DNA from: Bacillus suaedaesalsae
Lineage (GTDB): Bacteria > Bacillota > Bacilli > Bacillales > SA4
Direction: 5' to 3'
Length of the DNA stretch: 64,000 nt
Assembly: GCF_016890225.1 (NCBI RefSeq)
Contig: NZ_JAFELM010000013.1
Location: forward strand, 1 to 64,000
The notes below the pieces were generated by a model that saw only the letters and a list, made by a program, of their open reading frames with translations, had not been told where the DNA came from and made no database searches. Positions 17,065 through 26,779 of the stretch are shown piece by piece. The translations under genes were made by a program, and so were the position numbers. How positions within the stretch are numbered: position 1 is the first letter of the stretch; the number at the start of each line of letters is the position of its first letter.

Positions 17065-17961
17065 CTATTCTTTCATTTTTGGGTCGAGCGCATCCCTTAA
17101 GCCATCTCCCATTAGGTTAAAGCCTAATACGGTAAGCATGATTGCAAGTCCTGGGAAGATCATGGTCCACGGAGCCTGTGTAATATATTTTCTTGAATCC
17201 GATAACATTTTACCCCACTCTGGTAGAGGAGCTTCAGCACCTAACCCAAGGAAACCTAATGCCGCACATTCAATTATTGCTGCTGCAATGGCTAACGTTC
17301 CTTGAACAATGATTGGCGACATACTATTTGGAAGAATATGCTGAAATAAAATTCTTGCATCCTTCATTCCAATTGCCTTAGCTGCAGTCACATACTCCTC
17401 TTGTTTGACACTTAACACTTTGGATCTAATTAAACGTCCGAAGTTTGGAATATTGATAATTGCAATGGCAATAAGAGCATTTCGTAATGATGGACCTAGA
17501 ACTGCTACTACTGCAATAGCAAGTAAAATGCTTGGAAAGGCGAGCATGATATCAAAGATTCTGGATATAATTACGTCAACCCATCTTCCATAATAACCTG
17601 CTACAACACCAAGTAGGCAGCCAACAACGACAGATCCTAGTACTGCAAAAAAGCCAACTGTAAGTGAGATTCGTGCGCCATAAATAATACGACTCAGTAT
17701 ATCTCTTCCGAAGTCATCCGTACCTAACCAATGTTCACTAGAAGGAGCTTGTAGTCTTTCTCCGAGTTTTTGTTCATTAATACCCTCAGGAGCAATAATG
17801 GGTGCAGCAAGAGCCATAGCGATAAACAATAGAATGATAACCATCCCAACGACAGCTAGCTTATTTTTAAGAAAGCTTCTCCATGCTTCTTTCCACGGGG
17901 AGACTACTTCATCTTTTTGTTCAATTTGTACATTGACATCATTTCTTACTAATTCAGCCAC
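17065..17961 (-). CDS. appC: Oligopeptide ABC transporter permease AppC/DppC type
   Basis: A 298-aa inner-membrane permease of the OppC/DppC family: cytoplasmic N-terminus, first helix near residue 40, then five more helices. The EAA coupling loop AAKAIGMKDARILFQHILPN contacts the ATPases. The GTG start at 17961 is behind AAGGAGGG. It is the last gene of a five-gene operon with order ATPase-ATPase-binding protein-permease-permease, the same as app in B. subtilis. It works with AppB to import peptides. Confidence 0.9.
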   Translation of the reverse strand: MAELVRNDVNVQIEQKDEVVSPWKEAWRSFLKNKLAVVGMVIILLFIAMALAAPIIAPEGINEQKLGERLQAPSSEHWLGTDDFGRDILSRIIYGARISLTVGFFAVLGSVVVGCLLGVVAGYYGRWVDVIISRIFDIMLAFPSILLAIAVVAVLGPSLRNALIAIAIINIPNFGRLIRSKVLSVKQEEYVTAAKAIGMKDARILFQHILPNSMSPIIVQGTLAIAAAIIECAALGFLGLGAEAPLPEWGKMLSDSRKYITQAPWTMIFPGLAIMLTVLGFNLMGDGLRDALDPKMKE

Positions 17962-17975
17962 TTGTTGTCCCTCCT

Positions 17976-18980
17976 TTACGAGTATTTAATACGTGGATCG
18001 ACTAGTGCGTATAGTAAATCTACTACTAAATTTATTAAGACGAAGATTGTTGCAATTATTAAAATGCCAGATTGGATTACCGGGTAATCACGGAAGCCGA
18101 TTGCTTCATATATGTAACGTCCAATCCCCGGCCAACTAAATATCGTTTCTGTCAAGATTGCACCACCAAGCAATAAGCCTGTTTGAAGTCCAATTACAGT
18201 AAGTACAGGGATAATCGCATTTTTTAGTGAGTGCTTATAAACTACCCAAAACATTTTCATTCCTTTTGCTCTTGCTGTACGAATGTAATCAGAACGCATA
18301 ACCTCAAGCATACTTGATCTCGTAATACGTGCAATAATCGCCATTGGAATTGTCGCTAACGCTAAACTCGGCATAACTAGATGTTTTAATACTGTTACTA
18401 AATTTTCCATATCCCCATGAATAATCGTATCTATGATAAATAAATGGGTAACTGGATCTACTGGGTTCATGACGGATTCTCGTCCAGAAGTTGGAAGCCA
18501 CCCTAAATTAAGAGCAAATATCCATTGTTCCATTAATCCAAGCCAGAAGATTGGCACAGAGACACCTACTAGCGCAAGTACCATAGCAGCGTAGTCAAAC
18601 CATGAGTTTTGGAACCATGCACTTACAATTCCTGCATTTACACCAATTACAATGGCTATTATCATCGCGGCTAAAGATAGCTCTATCGTTGCAGCTAAAT
18701 ATGGCCAAATTTCTTCAGTAATAGGTACTTTTGTACGTAGTGATTCACCTAAATCTCCTCTTAGCAAATCTGTTAGGTAATTAAAATATTGGATATGCCA
18801 CGGTTTGTCTAAGCCAAGTTCTTTCGTTAAACTCTCAATTGCATCAGCTGTTGCAAGTTGCCCTAGAATTACTTGTGCAGGATTTCCTGGAATCGCTCGA
18901 ATCATAAAAAAAATGATTAGCGTCATGCCTAGTAATACAGGAACTAATTGTACTAATCTTCTTATTGTATAAGAGAACAT
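17976..18980 (-). CDS. appB: Oligopeptide ABC transporter permease AppB/DppB type
   Basis: A 334-aa permease. N-terminal helix MFSYTIRRLVQLVPVLLGMT and IRAIPGNPAQVILG are typical of OppB/DppB/NikB proteins, and the EAA loop ARAKGMKMFWVVYKHSLKN is present. It forms the translocation channel with AppC; 14 bp separate the two genes. The start follows GAGGTGA by 7 nt. A strong hairpin lies between appA and this gene and may lower its expression relative to the binding protein. Confidence 0.9.
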   Translation of the reverse strand: MFSYTIRRLVQLVPVLLGMTLIIFFMIRAIPGNPAQVILGQLATADAIESLTKELGLDKPWHIQYFNYLTDLLRGDLGESLRTKVPITEEIWPYLAATIELSLAAMIIAIVIGVNAGIVSAWFQNSWFDYAAMVLALVGVSVPIFWLGLMEQWIFALNLGWLPTSGRESVMNPVDPVTHLFIIDTIIHGDMENLVTVLKHLVMPSLALATIPMAIIARITRSSMLEVMRSDYIRTARAKGMKMFWVVYKHSLKNAIIPVLTVIGLQTGLLLGGAILTETIFSWPGIGRYIYEAIGFRDYPVIQSGILIIATIFVLINLVVDLLYALVDPRIKYS

Positions 18981-19033
18981 ATGAGAGTCACCTCTTTCTA
19001 GATTATTTAATGGATAGTTTGTTATAAGTAGAG

Positions 19034-19060
19034 AAAGGGGAGTTTAGTAACTCCCCTTTC
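19034..19060 (-). terminator. Intra-operon hairpin between appA and appB
   Basis: A perfect 11-bp GC-rich stem AAAGGGGAGTT (19034-19044) with its complement (19049-19059). The minus-strand tail is weak (CTCTACTT), so it probably acts as a partial terminator or mRNA 3'-end stabiliser, raising appA over the permease genes. It starts 13 bp before the appA stop in transcript terms. Confidence 0.7.
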
Positions 19061-19072
19061 CGAGACTGAGGC

Positions 19073-20716
19073 TTATTTAAATTCAACAGAATCTAACTTA
19101 TCAGAACCTGTTGGATGCGCATAGAATCCAGTTATTTCAGCAACTCCTCCAAGTAAAGGAGTGGAGTGTACTAGAGGTATCCATGGAGCATCCTCTTTAA
19201 TTAATTCTTGTGCCTGCTTATATAAATCATTACGTGCTGCTTCATCTGTAGTCGATTGTGCTTCTGCTAATATTTTATTAACTTCAGCATTATCGTAACG
19301 AGCGTAGTTATTGCTATCAATATTAGATCCGCCTAACAACACATTTAGGAAGTTATCAGCATCACCATTGTCACCAGTCCAACCTAGTAAAAATGCATCC
19401 GCTTCTCCTAAACGAGCCTTATCTAAGTAAGTAGCCCACTCATATGTTACGATTTTAGCTTTTACACCAATTTGTTCAAAGCTTGCTTGAATTACTTCAG
19501 CAACCTTTTGTCCATCTGGCATATATGGACGAGGAACAGGCATAGCCCATAGTTCCATTTCAAATCCATCTGCATAACCCGCTTCAGCAAGTAATGCTTT
19601 AGCCTTCTCTAGATCATAAGGGTAATCTTCGATAGCATCGTTGTAGCCACCTATTGAATCTGGCATTGGGTTAATTGCAGGAACTGCTTGACCTGCATAA
19701 AACGCATCAATAATACCTTGCTTATCTACTGCATGGTTAAGTGCTTGACGTACTTTCTTATCCTTTAATGGACCTCTTGTATTTGTTAATCCTAAGTATC
19801 CTACGTTCATTGACGGACGATTGAATGCCTGTAGGTTACCACTAGACTCAAGCTGACCTACATCAGAATTGTTTAAACCATCAGCTAAATGAATTTCACC
19901 ACTAAGTAACGCATTTAAACGAGCCGTATTATCCGGAATTGAAACGAAGATAACTTTATTTAATTTCGGATAACCTTCTTTCCAATAGTTAGGATTCTTT
20001 TCAATAACTACACGTTCATTTCTCTTCCACTCAACAAATACGAATGGACCTGTTCCAACAGGATTTTCAGTGAATTTATCACCATGCTTCTCCACAGCTG
20101 TTGGACTCGCGATACCAAATGGAGACATCGCTAAGTTCTTTAAGAAAGGAGCAACAGGCTTTGTTAATGTAATTTCAACTGTTGTAGGATCCACTGCCTT
20201 TACTTCTTTGATTACATGCGCCTCATCACCAGCGAATCCACCGAACATAGATCCATAGTAATAAAATGCTTCCTTATCACCATTAGCCCAACGGTCAAAG
20301 TTGAATTTAACCGCTTCTGCGTTAAAATCTGTTCCATCATGGAACTTTACACCTTCACGAAGCTTGAATGTGTATACTAACCCATCTGGAGAAACCGTCC
20401 ACTCTGTTGCTAGAGCCGGTTCAATCTCAGTGTCTTGTTGACCATAATCTACTAATGTATCAAAAACGTTTTTAGTAACTTTAAAGCTCTCTCCGTCTGT
20501 TACAGTAATTGGATCTAGACCTACAGAATCTCCTCCACGACCAAATACTAGTGTGTCGCTTTTAGTTCCTGTATCTCCATCTGTCTTGCCGTCATCTGTA
20601 TTTTCTGTTTTATCCGGTTCTTTTTCTCCCGTTGATTCCTCTCCACCGCCGCATGCTGCTAGACCAAGCACTAGCATGAATGCCATTAGCAATGTTAACC
20701 AAAGTTTTTTGCTCAT
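19073..20716 (-). CDS. appA: Peptide ABC transporter substrate-binding lipoprotein
   Basis: A 547-aa extracytoplasmic solute-binding protein of family 5. The signal peptide ends in a lipobox GLAACGGGE, then comes an acidic low-complexity linker rich in E, D, K and T. The family signature FKLREGVKFHDGTDFNAEAVKFNFDRW is clear. It captures peptides and delivers them to AppBC. The ATG at 20716 is chosen because it opens the canonical signal peptide MSKKLWLTLL; an upstream ATG exists at 20734. The exact ligand class (dipeptide, oligopeptide or other) is not determinable here. Confidence 0.9.
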   Translation of the reverse strand: MSKKLWLTLLMAFMLVLGLAACGGGEESTGEKEPDKTENTDDGKTDGDTGTKSDTLVFGRGGDSVGLDPITVTDGESFKVTKNVFDTLVDYGQQDTEIEPALATEWTVSPDGLVYTFKLREGVKFHDGTDFNAEAVKFNFDRWANGDKEAFYYYGSMFGGFAGDEAHVIKEVKAVDPTTVEITLTKPVAPFLKNLAMSPFGIASPTAVEKHGDKFTENPVGTGPFVFVEWKRNERVVIEKNPNYWKEGYPKLNKVIFVSIPDNTARLNALLSGEIHLADGLNNSDVGQLESSGNLQAFNRPSMNVGYLGLTNTRGPLKDKKVRQALNHAVDKQGIIDAFYAGQAVPAINPMPDSIGGYNDAIEDYPYDLEKAKALLAEAGYADGFEMELWAMPVPRPYMPDGQKVAEVIQASFEQIGVKAKIVTYEWATYLDKARLGEADAFLLGWTGDNGDADNFLNVLLGGSNIDSNNYARYDNAEVNKILAEAQSTTDEAARNDLYKQAQELIKEDAPWIPLVHSTPLLGGVAEITGFYAHPTGSDKLDSVEFK

Positions 20717-20794
20717 TGTTATAGTTCCCCCCATCTTTGTTCAACTGGCAATTGAACGAATAGTTTAATCTTATACAAATGTCACATATCATTT

Positions 20795-21763
20795 TTAGTT
20801 AAATAAATGACATGCAACAAAGTGCCCTTCTTCAACTTCCTTTAACTCAGGTCTTGTTTGTTTACAAATGTCCATACATGCATGACACCTTGTGTGGAAA
20901 GCACACCCCTTTGGAGGGTTTGATGGACTTGGAATTTCTCCTTCTAGCAGCGCTGCTTCCTTCCTCATTTCCGGATCAGGAACTGGTACTGCCGATAAGA
21001 GAACCTCTGTATATGGATGTAAAGGCTTGGCGTACAACTTTTCACTAGTCGTAAGTTCTACGATTCTACCTAAATACATAACACCAACGCGATCACTTAT
21101 ATGTCTTACCACCCCTAAATCATGGGCGATAAAAATATAAGTTAAGCCAAATTCATTTTGCAGGTCTTCTAATAGATTTAGAACTTGGGATTGTATTGAA
21201 ACATCCAGCGCTGATACTGGTTCGTCTGCAATGATAAGCTTCGGCTTTGTCATTAACGCTCTTGCGATTCCAATACGTTGTCTCTGACCACCACTAAATT
21301 GATGCGGGTATCTTTTTGCATGATAACTACTAAGTCCAACAACCTCTAAAATTTCTTGTACTCTCTTTTTTCGTTCAGTCTTGTTTCCAATGCCGTGGAC
21401 AATTAATGGCTCTTCTAGTATTTTCTCTACTGTATGTCTCGGGTTTAAAGACGCATAAGGGTCTTGGAACACCATCTGCATTTCACGGCGCAGGCGTCTT
21501 AGTTCTTCTTTTGAAAGACTTGTAATCTCTTTGTTTTCAAAAAGAACGGACCCTTCTGAAGGATCTAGTAATCTTAAAAGTAGTCTTCCAGTAGTAGATT
21601 TACCGCAGCCACTCTCACCTACTAATCCAAGCGTTTCGCCCTTTTTCACATCGAAGGTTAGTCCATCTACGGCTTTTACATCGCCAACCTTCTTACCTAA
21701 AACTCCACCGGTTATCGGAAAGTGTTTTTTCAGATCACGAACTTGTAACAATGTTTCTGTCAT
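20795..21763 (-). CDS. appF: Peptide ABC transporter ATP-binding protein AppF
   Basis: A 322-aa ATPase with Walker A GESGCGKS, signature FSGGQRQRIGIARAL, Walker B LIIADEPVSALD, and the C-terminal oligopeptide-transporter domain with the Cys cluster CAFHTRCHACMDIC typical of OppF/DppF (putative Fe-S or zinc site). Its start overlaps the end of appD by 29 bp, suggesting coupled translation; ribosome site GGAGG is 10 nt upstream. It powers peptide uptake together with AppD. Confidence 0.92.
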   Translation of the reverse strand: MTETLLQVRDLKKHFPITGGVLGKKVGDVKAVDGLTFDVKKGETLGLVGESGCGKSTTGRLLLRLLDPSEGSVLFENKEITSLSKEELRRLRREMQMVFQDPYASLNPRHTVEKILEEPLIVHGIGNKTERKKRVQEILEVVGLSSYHAKRYPHQFSGGQRQRIGIARALMTKPKLIIADEPVSALDVSIQSQVLNLLEDLQNEFGLTYIFIAHDLGVVRHISDRVGVMYLGRIVELTTSEKLYAKPLHPYTEVLLSAVPVPDPEMRKEAALLEGEIPSPSNPPKGCAFHTRCHACMDICKQTRPELKEVEEGHFVACHLFN

Positions 21764-22754
21764 CTACAGACCCCTCCTTTTCATCATGAAGGAAGCATCT
21801 AACTGAATGTCCCTTCTCTTTTAGCGTATAAAGTTCAGGGTCTTCTATTCGGCACCTATCAAATGCATGCTCACATCTTGCAGCAAAACGACATCCATGC
21901 TTGATTGATCCTGGTCTAGGTACATTCCCTGGGATTGAGTACAGACGCTGCTTCTTTTCACGAATATCTGGAACAGATTTAATGAGTCCCATTGTGTATG
22001 GATGCTTCGGATTTTTAAATATTGTTTTAATGTCTGCTTCTTCAACAATTTTCCCGGAATACATAACAATGACACGATCACAAACTTCCGCCACAACACC
22101 TAAATCATGGGTAATTAGCATAATCGACGTTCCTGTTTTATTATTTAAGTCTTTCATTAAATGTAAAATTTGGGCTTGTATCGTTACATCTAACGCAGTT
22201 GTTGGTTCATCAGCTATTAATAGCTGTGGATTACATGCCATTGCCATCGCGATCATTACACGCTGCCTCATCCCCCCCGACAGTTGATGTGGATAGTTAA
22301 CCATTAGCTCTTCAGCCCTAGGTAACCCAACAAGCTTTAACATCTCAACAGCACGTTCTTTTAAAGCTCTTTTATTCATTTTTTGATGAAGCTTAATTGC
22401 TTCTGTTAGCTGATCACCAATTGTGAAAAGTGGATTTAGAGACGTCATTGGCTCTTGGAAAATCATCGCAATATCGTTTCCCCTAATCTGACACATTCGC
22501 TTCTCAGACGCAGTTCGCAAATTTTCACCTTTAAATAAAATCTCACCATCTACCACTTTTCCTGGTGGCTTTGGCACAAGTCCCATGATGGATAATGAAG
22601 TAACTGATTTTCCACAACCAGATTCTCCAACTATTCCAACAATCTCTCCTTTTTCTATGTAAAGATCGATTCCGTCTACGGCAGGAATTTCTCCTGCATC
22701 TGTTATAAAGGAGGTTCGCAATCCTGTTATCTCTAAGACTGGTTCATGCTTCAT
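21735..22754 (-). CDS. appD: Peptide ABC transporter ATP-binding protein AppD
   Basis: A 339-aa ATPase, first gene of the operon. Walker A GESGCGKS, signature LSGGMRQRVMIAMAM, Walker B LLIADEPTTALD and the OppD-type C-terminal domain (HGCRFAARCEHAFDRC) are visible. The ATG at 22754 is 5 nt from GGGGTG; an ATG at 22772 lies upstream of the ribosome site. Paired with AppF. Operon order D-F-A-B-C matches the B. subtilis app oligopeptide system, which is the reason for the names. Confidence 0.92.
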   Translation of the reverse strand: MKHEPVLEITGLRTSFITDAGEIPAVDGIDLYIEKGEIVGIVGESGCGKSVTSLSIMGLVPKPPGKVVDGEILFKGENLRTASEKRMCQIRGNDIAMIFQEPMTSLNPLFTIGDQLTEAIKLHQKMNKRALKERAVEMLKLVGLPRAEELMVNYPHQLSGGMRQRVMIAMAMACNPQLLIADEPTTALDVTIQAQILHLMKDLNNKTGTSIMLITHDLGVVAEVCDRVIVMYSGKIVEEADIKTIFKNPKHPYTMGLIKSVPDIREKKQRLYSIPGNVPRPGSIKHGCRFAARCEHAFDRCRIEDPELYTLKEKGHSVRCFLHDEKEGSVDDRNIVTSS

Positions 22755-22906
22755 TACATCACCCCTACCCATCTGTTACCATATTATATTGATGATTTCT
22801 TGATGCTAGTACTTGTTCATTTAGATAGATAAAAAACTTAAATATTCCATCTATTACCTTTATATTTTGGATGTTTCTTATTATTACAATAGGATGACAA
22901 AAATGC

Positions 22907-22944
22907 TGTCGAAATTTGCTGTTATTTTTATAAATATTTCGACA
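22907..22944. promoter_or_regulatory. Inverted repeat upstream of the app operon
   Basis: A perfect 9-bp inverted repeat TGTCGAAAT (22907-22915) and ATTTCGACA (22936-22944), centres 29 bp apart, about 150 bp before appD. The spacing of nearly three helical turns suits a dimeric or looped regulator, but no known operator is recognised. It could also be an RNA hairpin. Confidence 0.4.
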
Positions 22945-22956
22945 ATTTAGAATATA

Positions 22957-22982
22957 AAAAAAGATAGGAGCCTAAGCCCCTA
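22957..22982 (-). terminator. ygaD terminator
   Basis: Minus-strand stem TAGGGGC/GCTCCTA (22965-22982, loop TTAG, one G-U pair) followed by TTTTTTTATA. Confidence 0.75.
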
Positions 22983-23011
22983 CCTTACATTTTTTCGTAT
23001 GAATATCACAA

Positions 23012-24760
23012 TTAATGATTCAATTGTTGTATCGAAAACAACTCATAATAAGCACCTTGCCTATTCATCAGTTCCTCATGTGTACCAATTTCTTTTATTT
23101 CTCCATGATCTAATACGACAATTTTGTCGGCATGTGTAATGGTTGATAATCGATGAGCAACGATGCAGGTTGTTCTGTTTTCTGCTAAGCGAGTTAATGA
23201 TTCCTGAATCAAGTGCTCGCTTTCTAAGTCTAGTGCAGATGTAGCTTCATCAAAAATTAAGATTGGTGGATTTTTCAAAAATACTCGAGCAATCGAGATT
23301 CTTTGTTTTTGTCCTCCCGATAGCTTTACTCCGCGCTCCCCTACCTTTGTATCATATCCGTCAGGTAGCTCCATAATGAAATCATGAGCATTTGCCGCTT
23401 TCGCAGCTTCAATTATTTCATCTTCTGTTGCATCAGGTTTCCCCATTGAAATGTTAAATTTCACGGAGTCGCTAAAAAGGATAGAGTCTTGCATGACAAT
23501 TCCAAGTTGATTACGCCATGATCTTACTTTGTATTTTCGAATATCTTCACCATCAATTAATATTCTCCCCTCTGTTACGTCATAAAAACGAGGAATTAAA
23601 CTAACAAGTGTAGACTTTCCTCCACCACTCATTCCTACGAAGGCAACCGTTTCTCCTTTATTCACAGTTAAACTGACATCCTTCAAAACAGGCGTTTCGT
23701 CATCTGAATAATGAAAGGTTACGTGATCGAATTTAAGGCTTCCTTCTATGTTTTTCACATCTTTTGACGAAGAAGTATCCTCTATGTCATATTTCTCATC
23801 AATAAATTCAAACATTCGGTCCATTGACGCAATCGCCTGAGTCAGTGTTGTTGAAGAGTTAATTAGACGACGCAATGGACTGTACAAGCGATCCATATAT
23901 GCGATAAAGGCAACCATTGTTCCCACCTTAATATCACCCGTGATAACTTGATAACCTGCATATCCAATGACAAGCAGTGGAGCTACATCAGTAATTGTAT
24001 TAACAACTGCAAAAGTTTTCGCATTCCATTTCGTATGTTCAAGCGCTTTTGTTAAGAACGTCTCGTTTTCTCTGTTAAATTCTTTTTGCTCATGCTCTTC
24101 TAGTGCAAAGCCTTGGATGATTGGCATACCTTGTACACGTTCATGCAAATGTCCTTGTACGTTAGCGAGCGCTTGTGAACGCACTCGTGTTAAATGCCTG
24201 AGGCGGCCATAGAAGTACTTGATTGAAAAACCATAGAACGGGAAAAGCAAGATTGAGACGATTGTTAACGAAATATCCATCGAAAACATAATGCTAACTG
24301 CAATAATAATCGTGATAGCATCTAACCATACATTCATCAGACCTGTAATAACAAAGTTTTTTGTTTGCTCAACATCATTGATGACACGTGAAATAACTTC
24401 ACCTACACGTGTGTTAGCATAATAGCGAAAGCTTAGCCTTTGTAGATGATCAAACAATTGATCACGAATATCGTATAATATTTTACTTCCTACCCATTGT
24501 GCATAATATTGTCGGTAATATTCAATGGGTGGTCTAACAACAAGGAACAAAAAGAAGATACCCGCTAATATATAGAATAATTGTGATTTCTTTTCTTCAA
24601 CCGAAAGAGTTTCTCCGTTAATAATGTCATCAATTACATATTGTAGTAAAAGTGGAATTAATAACGGAATTGTAAATTTAACAATTCCAACGAGAATGGT
24701 TATAATGATAAGCCACCTGTAGGGCCTAACAAACTTAAGATAACGCTTAATACTATCCAT
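23012..24760 (-). CDS. ygaD: ABC exporter half-transporter (YgaD-like)
   Basis: A 582-aa fused permease-ATPase of the MsbA/LmrA type: six N-terminal helices within residues 1-300, then an ATPase with Walker A GMSGGGKS, signature [15 protein letters not shown], Walker [14 protein letters not shown] and the H-loop VAHRLSTI. Unusually Walker A has GMSGGGKST rather than GxSGxGKST with a polar residue. It acts as a homodimer, exporting lipids or drugs. The position next to ntdP matches YgaD of B. subtilis. The substrate is unknown. Confidence 0.9.
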   Translation of the reverse strand: MDSIKRYLKFVRPYRWLIIITILVGIVKFTIPLLIPLLLQYVIDDIINGETLSVEEKKSQLFYILAGIFFLFLVVRPPIEYYRQYYAQWVGSKILYDIRDQLFDHLQRLSFRYYANTRVGEVISRVINDVEQTKNFVITGLMNVWLDAITIIIAVSIMFSMDISLTIVSILLFPFYGFSIKYFYGRLRHLTRVRSQALANVQGHLHERVQGMPIIQGFALEEHEQKEFNRENETFLTKALEHTKWNAKTFAVVNTITDVAPLLVIGYAGYQVITGDIKVGTMVAFIAYMDRLYSPLRRLINSSTTLTQAIASMDRMFEFIDEKYDIEDTSSSKDVKNIEGSLKFDHVTFHYSDDETPVLKDVSLTVNKGETVAFVGMSGGGKSTLVSLIPRFYDVTEGRILIDGEDIRKYKVRSWRNQLGIVMQDSILFSDSVKFNISMGKPDATEDEIIEAAKAANAHDFIMELPDGYDTKVGERGVKLSGGQKQRISIARVFLKNPPILIFDEATSALDLESEHLIQESLTRLAENRTTCIVAHRLSTITHADKIVVLDHGEIKEIGTHEELMNRQGAYYELFSIQQLNH

Positions 24761-24826
24761 TTCACACCTACATTTCTAAGCTGAGTGAAGCTATCTTTTA
24801 GAATATTTAATTTATGTTTCATTAAC

Positions 24827-25061
24827 GGCTGTTTTTCGCATACTTTGTTGCTATTTTTACAAAAAAAGAATTTATATTAGGTCAGTTGATTTCCGCTCCA
24901 GGCACTCGCTTTCCGCGGGGAGGGACTTGAGCCTCCTCGGCTTCGCCTGCGGGGTCTCACGATTCCCTCTATCTCCCGCAGGAGTCGAGTGCCTTCCGCT
25001 CCAATCAACTCAATGTTTTAACAAAGTTATCCAAATAGCTACAATCTTTACGAAAAGAGCC
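24827..25061. repeat. Nested inverted-repeat element with GC-rich core
   Basis: A 235-bp element fills most of the 339-bp gap before ygaD. Outer arms are ~29-nt imperfect inverted copies of a dispersed motif (24827-24856 and 25033-25061). Inner arms AGTTGATT (24884-24891) and AATCAACT (25003-25010) flank a GC-rich core bounded by CACTCG (24903-24908) and CGAGTG (24986-24991). The core is homologous, at many positions, to the centre of the element at 58620-59005. No ORF is present. It looks like a miniature, non-autonomous intergenic repeat. Confidence 0.75.
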
Positions 25062-25065
25062 TTAG

Positions 25066-25101
25066 TAAAAAAAACCTGTTGAGCCTCTGTTCAACAGGTT
25101 T
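25066..25101 (-). terminator. ntdP terminator overlapping its stop codon
   Basis: Stem AAACCTGTTGA (25072-25082) with TCAACAGGTTT (25091-25101); the minus strand continues into a T-rich run. The hairpin includes the ntdP stop codon. Confidence 0.85.
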
Positions 25102-25630
25102 ACGTACGATACAACAAATATTGTTCATACCAATTATCAATAAACTCAGGTGAAAACGGTCCTTTACGGCTATGTATCCAAAAAATAAGTTGATCTAGGT
25201 TGCGTCTTAATATTTGATCAATCACATCTGGATAATTCATCATTTGCTTATGACGTTCGTACTCATCTTCATCTAATAAAATATACGTCATATCAGGAAA
25301 TACTTTTACGTCTAAATCGTAGTCGATGTATTTCAATGCTTCATTATCCCATATAAAAGGAGAGCTAATGTTACAATAATAGTAAATACCGTCTTCTCTT
25401 AGCATCCCAATAATATTAAACCAGTTATGGGCATCAAAGTAACAGATCGCTGGTTCTCTCGTGATCCACGTTCTCCCGTCTGATTCTGTTACGGTTGTGC
25501 GATCATTTCCGATAATAACCACACTTTGTGTTCCTTTTAATACAATTGATTCCTCCCACACTCTATGTATGTTTCCGTTGTGTTTGTAGCTATGAATTTG
25601 AATCCTTTCTCCAGCCATGGGAAAGCCCAT
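25100..25630 (-). CDS. ntdP: Nucleoside tri-/diphosphate phosphatase, DUF402 family (YgaC)
   Basis: A 176-aa protein nearly identical in layout to B. subtilis YgaC and the UPF0374/DUF402 family, whose Staphylococcus member Ntdp hydrolyses nucleoside tri- and diphosphates. Diagnostic stretches are [42 protein letters not shown] and the metal-binding region [13 protein letters not shown] with its acidic residues. The start follows AAGGGAG. It is upstream of ygaD in the same direction, separated by a terminator and the repeat element. Confidence 0.93.
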   Translation of the reverse strand: MGFPMAGERIQIHSYKHNGNIHRVWEESIVLKGTQSVVIIGNDRTTVTESDGRTWITREPAICYFDAHNWFNIIGMLREDGIYYYCNISSPFIWDNEALKYIDYDLDVKVFPDMTYILLDEDEYERHKQMMNYPDVIDQILRRNLDQLIFWIHSRKGPFSPEFIDNWYEQYLLYRT

Positions 25631-25765
25631 CCTTACTCCCTTCTTTCATTTCCGCTCAGGTAAAGAAATAGTTACCTATTATCTCGATCTGTATATATGC
25701 TTTTTTCTTTTAACTTGTCCATTTATTTTTACTTCTTACTATTATAACGGTTATTACTAGAATTT

Positions 25766-25797
25766 AAAACAAAAGAGCCACTAAATTTAGTGACTCT
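25766..25797 (-). terminator. ygaB terminator
   Basis: Stem AGAG-CACTAAA/TTTAGTG-CTCT (25774-25797) with one bulged or mismatched pair; the minus strand continues TTTTGTTTT. Confidence 0.7.
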
Positions 25798-25920
25798 ATC
25801 ATTTCTTATATATTTTCACAGCTAAAATTGTAAAATTTGGAGAATGTACTTGTATTTACAAATGTGCTCGCCACGTTGCTATTGGTTGATTATGTATCTT
25901 AGCTTTCTTCTAGTCCTTAT

Positions 25921-26187
25921 TTATATTACAGTTGTTAAGGACTTTTCTTGTTTATGTTTGTAGGATGAGATTACTTCTTCTGTTTGAATCTCAAACATTG
26001 TATGTATTTCTTTGAGCTCAGCTTTCATTTTTTGAATTTCTTCTTTAACTGATTGAAGCTCTGTATTATTTTGTATTTCTATTAGTTCCATTTCTACTTG
26101 CTGACAACGTTCAATCTCTGATTGCAAGAATAAAAGCTTATCCATTGTTTTTAGCTGTTCCCGAACTAGTTCGTCAAAGCGAGACAT
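25921..26187 (-). CDS. ygaB: YgaB-like coiled-coil protein
   Basis: An 88-aa hydrophilic protein, almost wholly helical with heptad-like leucine, isoleucine and methionine spacing (about residues 8-72), so a coiled coil is likely. No signal or membrane segment. Position between ntdP and sspE matches ygaB in B. subtilis. The ribosome site AAGGAG is 10 nt upstream. The function is unknown. Confidence 0.75.
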   Translation of the reverse strand: MSRFDELVREQLKTMDKLLFLQSEIERCQQVEMELIEIQNNTELQSVKEEIQKMKAELKEIHTMFEIQTEEVISSYKHKQEKSLTTVI

Positions 26188-26384
26188 TACTCTTCAGCTC
26201 CTTGTTATGTTCTATATATAAACTTTCTATCTGCATTTCAAATTTCCTTTAGCTAACTATGTAGACTCATGAGAAGTTTTGTCGTCTTTCTTCATCGTAA
26301 AAAAATACACATAGTTCTTAGACACACGTGGCTATCTTAGTCTTCTCTAATGCATTCAAAATTATGGATATAATTTTTTTAATT

Positions 26385-26421
26385 CAAAAAAAGACACTCC
26401 CTATCGCAATGATAAGGAGTG
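26385..26421 (-). terminator. sspE terminator
   Basis: Stem CACTCC-TATC (26395-26405) and GATA-GGAGTG (26411-26421); the minus strand continues TCTTTTTTTG. Confidence 0.85.
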
Positions 26422-26435
26422 CCTTTGGTTAAGTA

Positions 26436-26615
26436 TTATTGATTACCTTGACCTTTGTTCGCTTGAGATTGCGAATTTTGTTGACGCACCTCTTGAGCAT
26501 TAGTCTCAGAAGCGAATTCAGTTCCGAAAGAACCTTGACCTTGAGAAGAAGCGTTTTGTTGACGTACTTCTTGAGCATTAGTCTTAGAAGCTTGGTTTTG
26601 GTTTCTGTTTGCCAT
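26436..26615 (-). CDS. sspE: Gamma-type small acid-soluble spore protein SspE
   Basis: A 59-aa glutamine- and asparagine-rich protein with two copies of the TNAQEVRQQN repeat separated by a GPR-protease-like site (FGTEFAS). This is the gamma-type SASP layout: an abundant amino-acid store of the spore core degraded at germination, not a DNA-binding SASP. The ATG at 26615 follows GGAGGTGAT by a few bases. It is shorter than B. subtilis SspE (84 aa), with two repeats of reduced length. Expression should be SigG-dependent in the forespore; I could not fix the promoter. Confidence 0.95.
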   Translation of the reverse strand: MANRNQNQASKTNAQEVRQQNASSQGQGSFGTEFASETNAQEVRQQNSQSQANKGQGNQ

Positions 26616-26779
26616 GATTATCACCTCCAACAAAGATTAATTTCTCCAATCCCATAAATCTTATTCAAAAAAATTTAGTTTTTTATTGAGATAAAGTATT
26701 CCCAATATTTAAAATCAAATAAGTAAATTACTTTATGATACAATCGGAAAATACAAGCTTTTTTTGAAAGGAGACAAGC

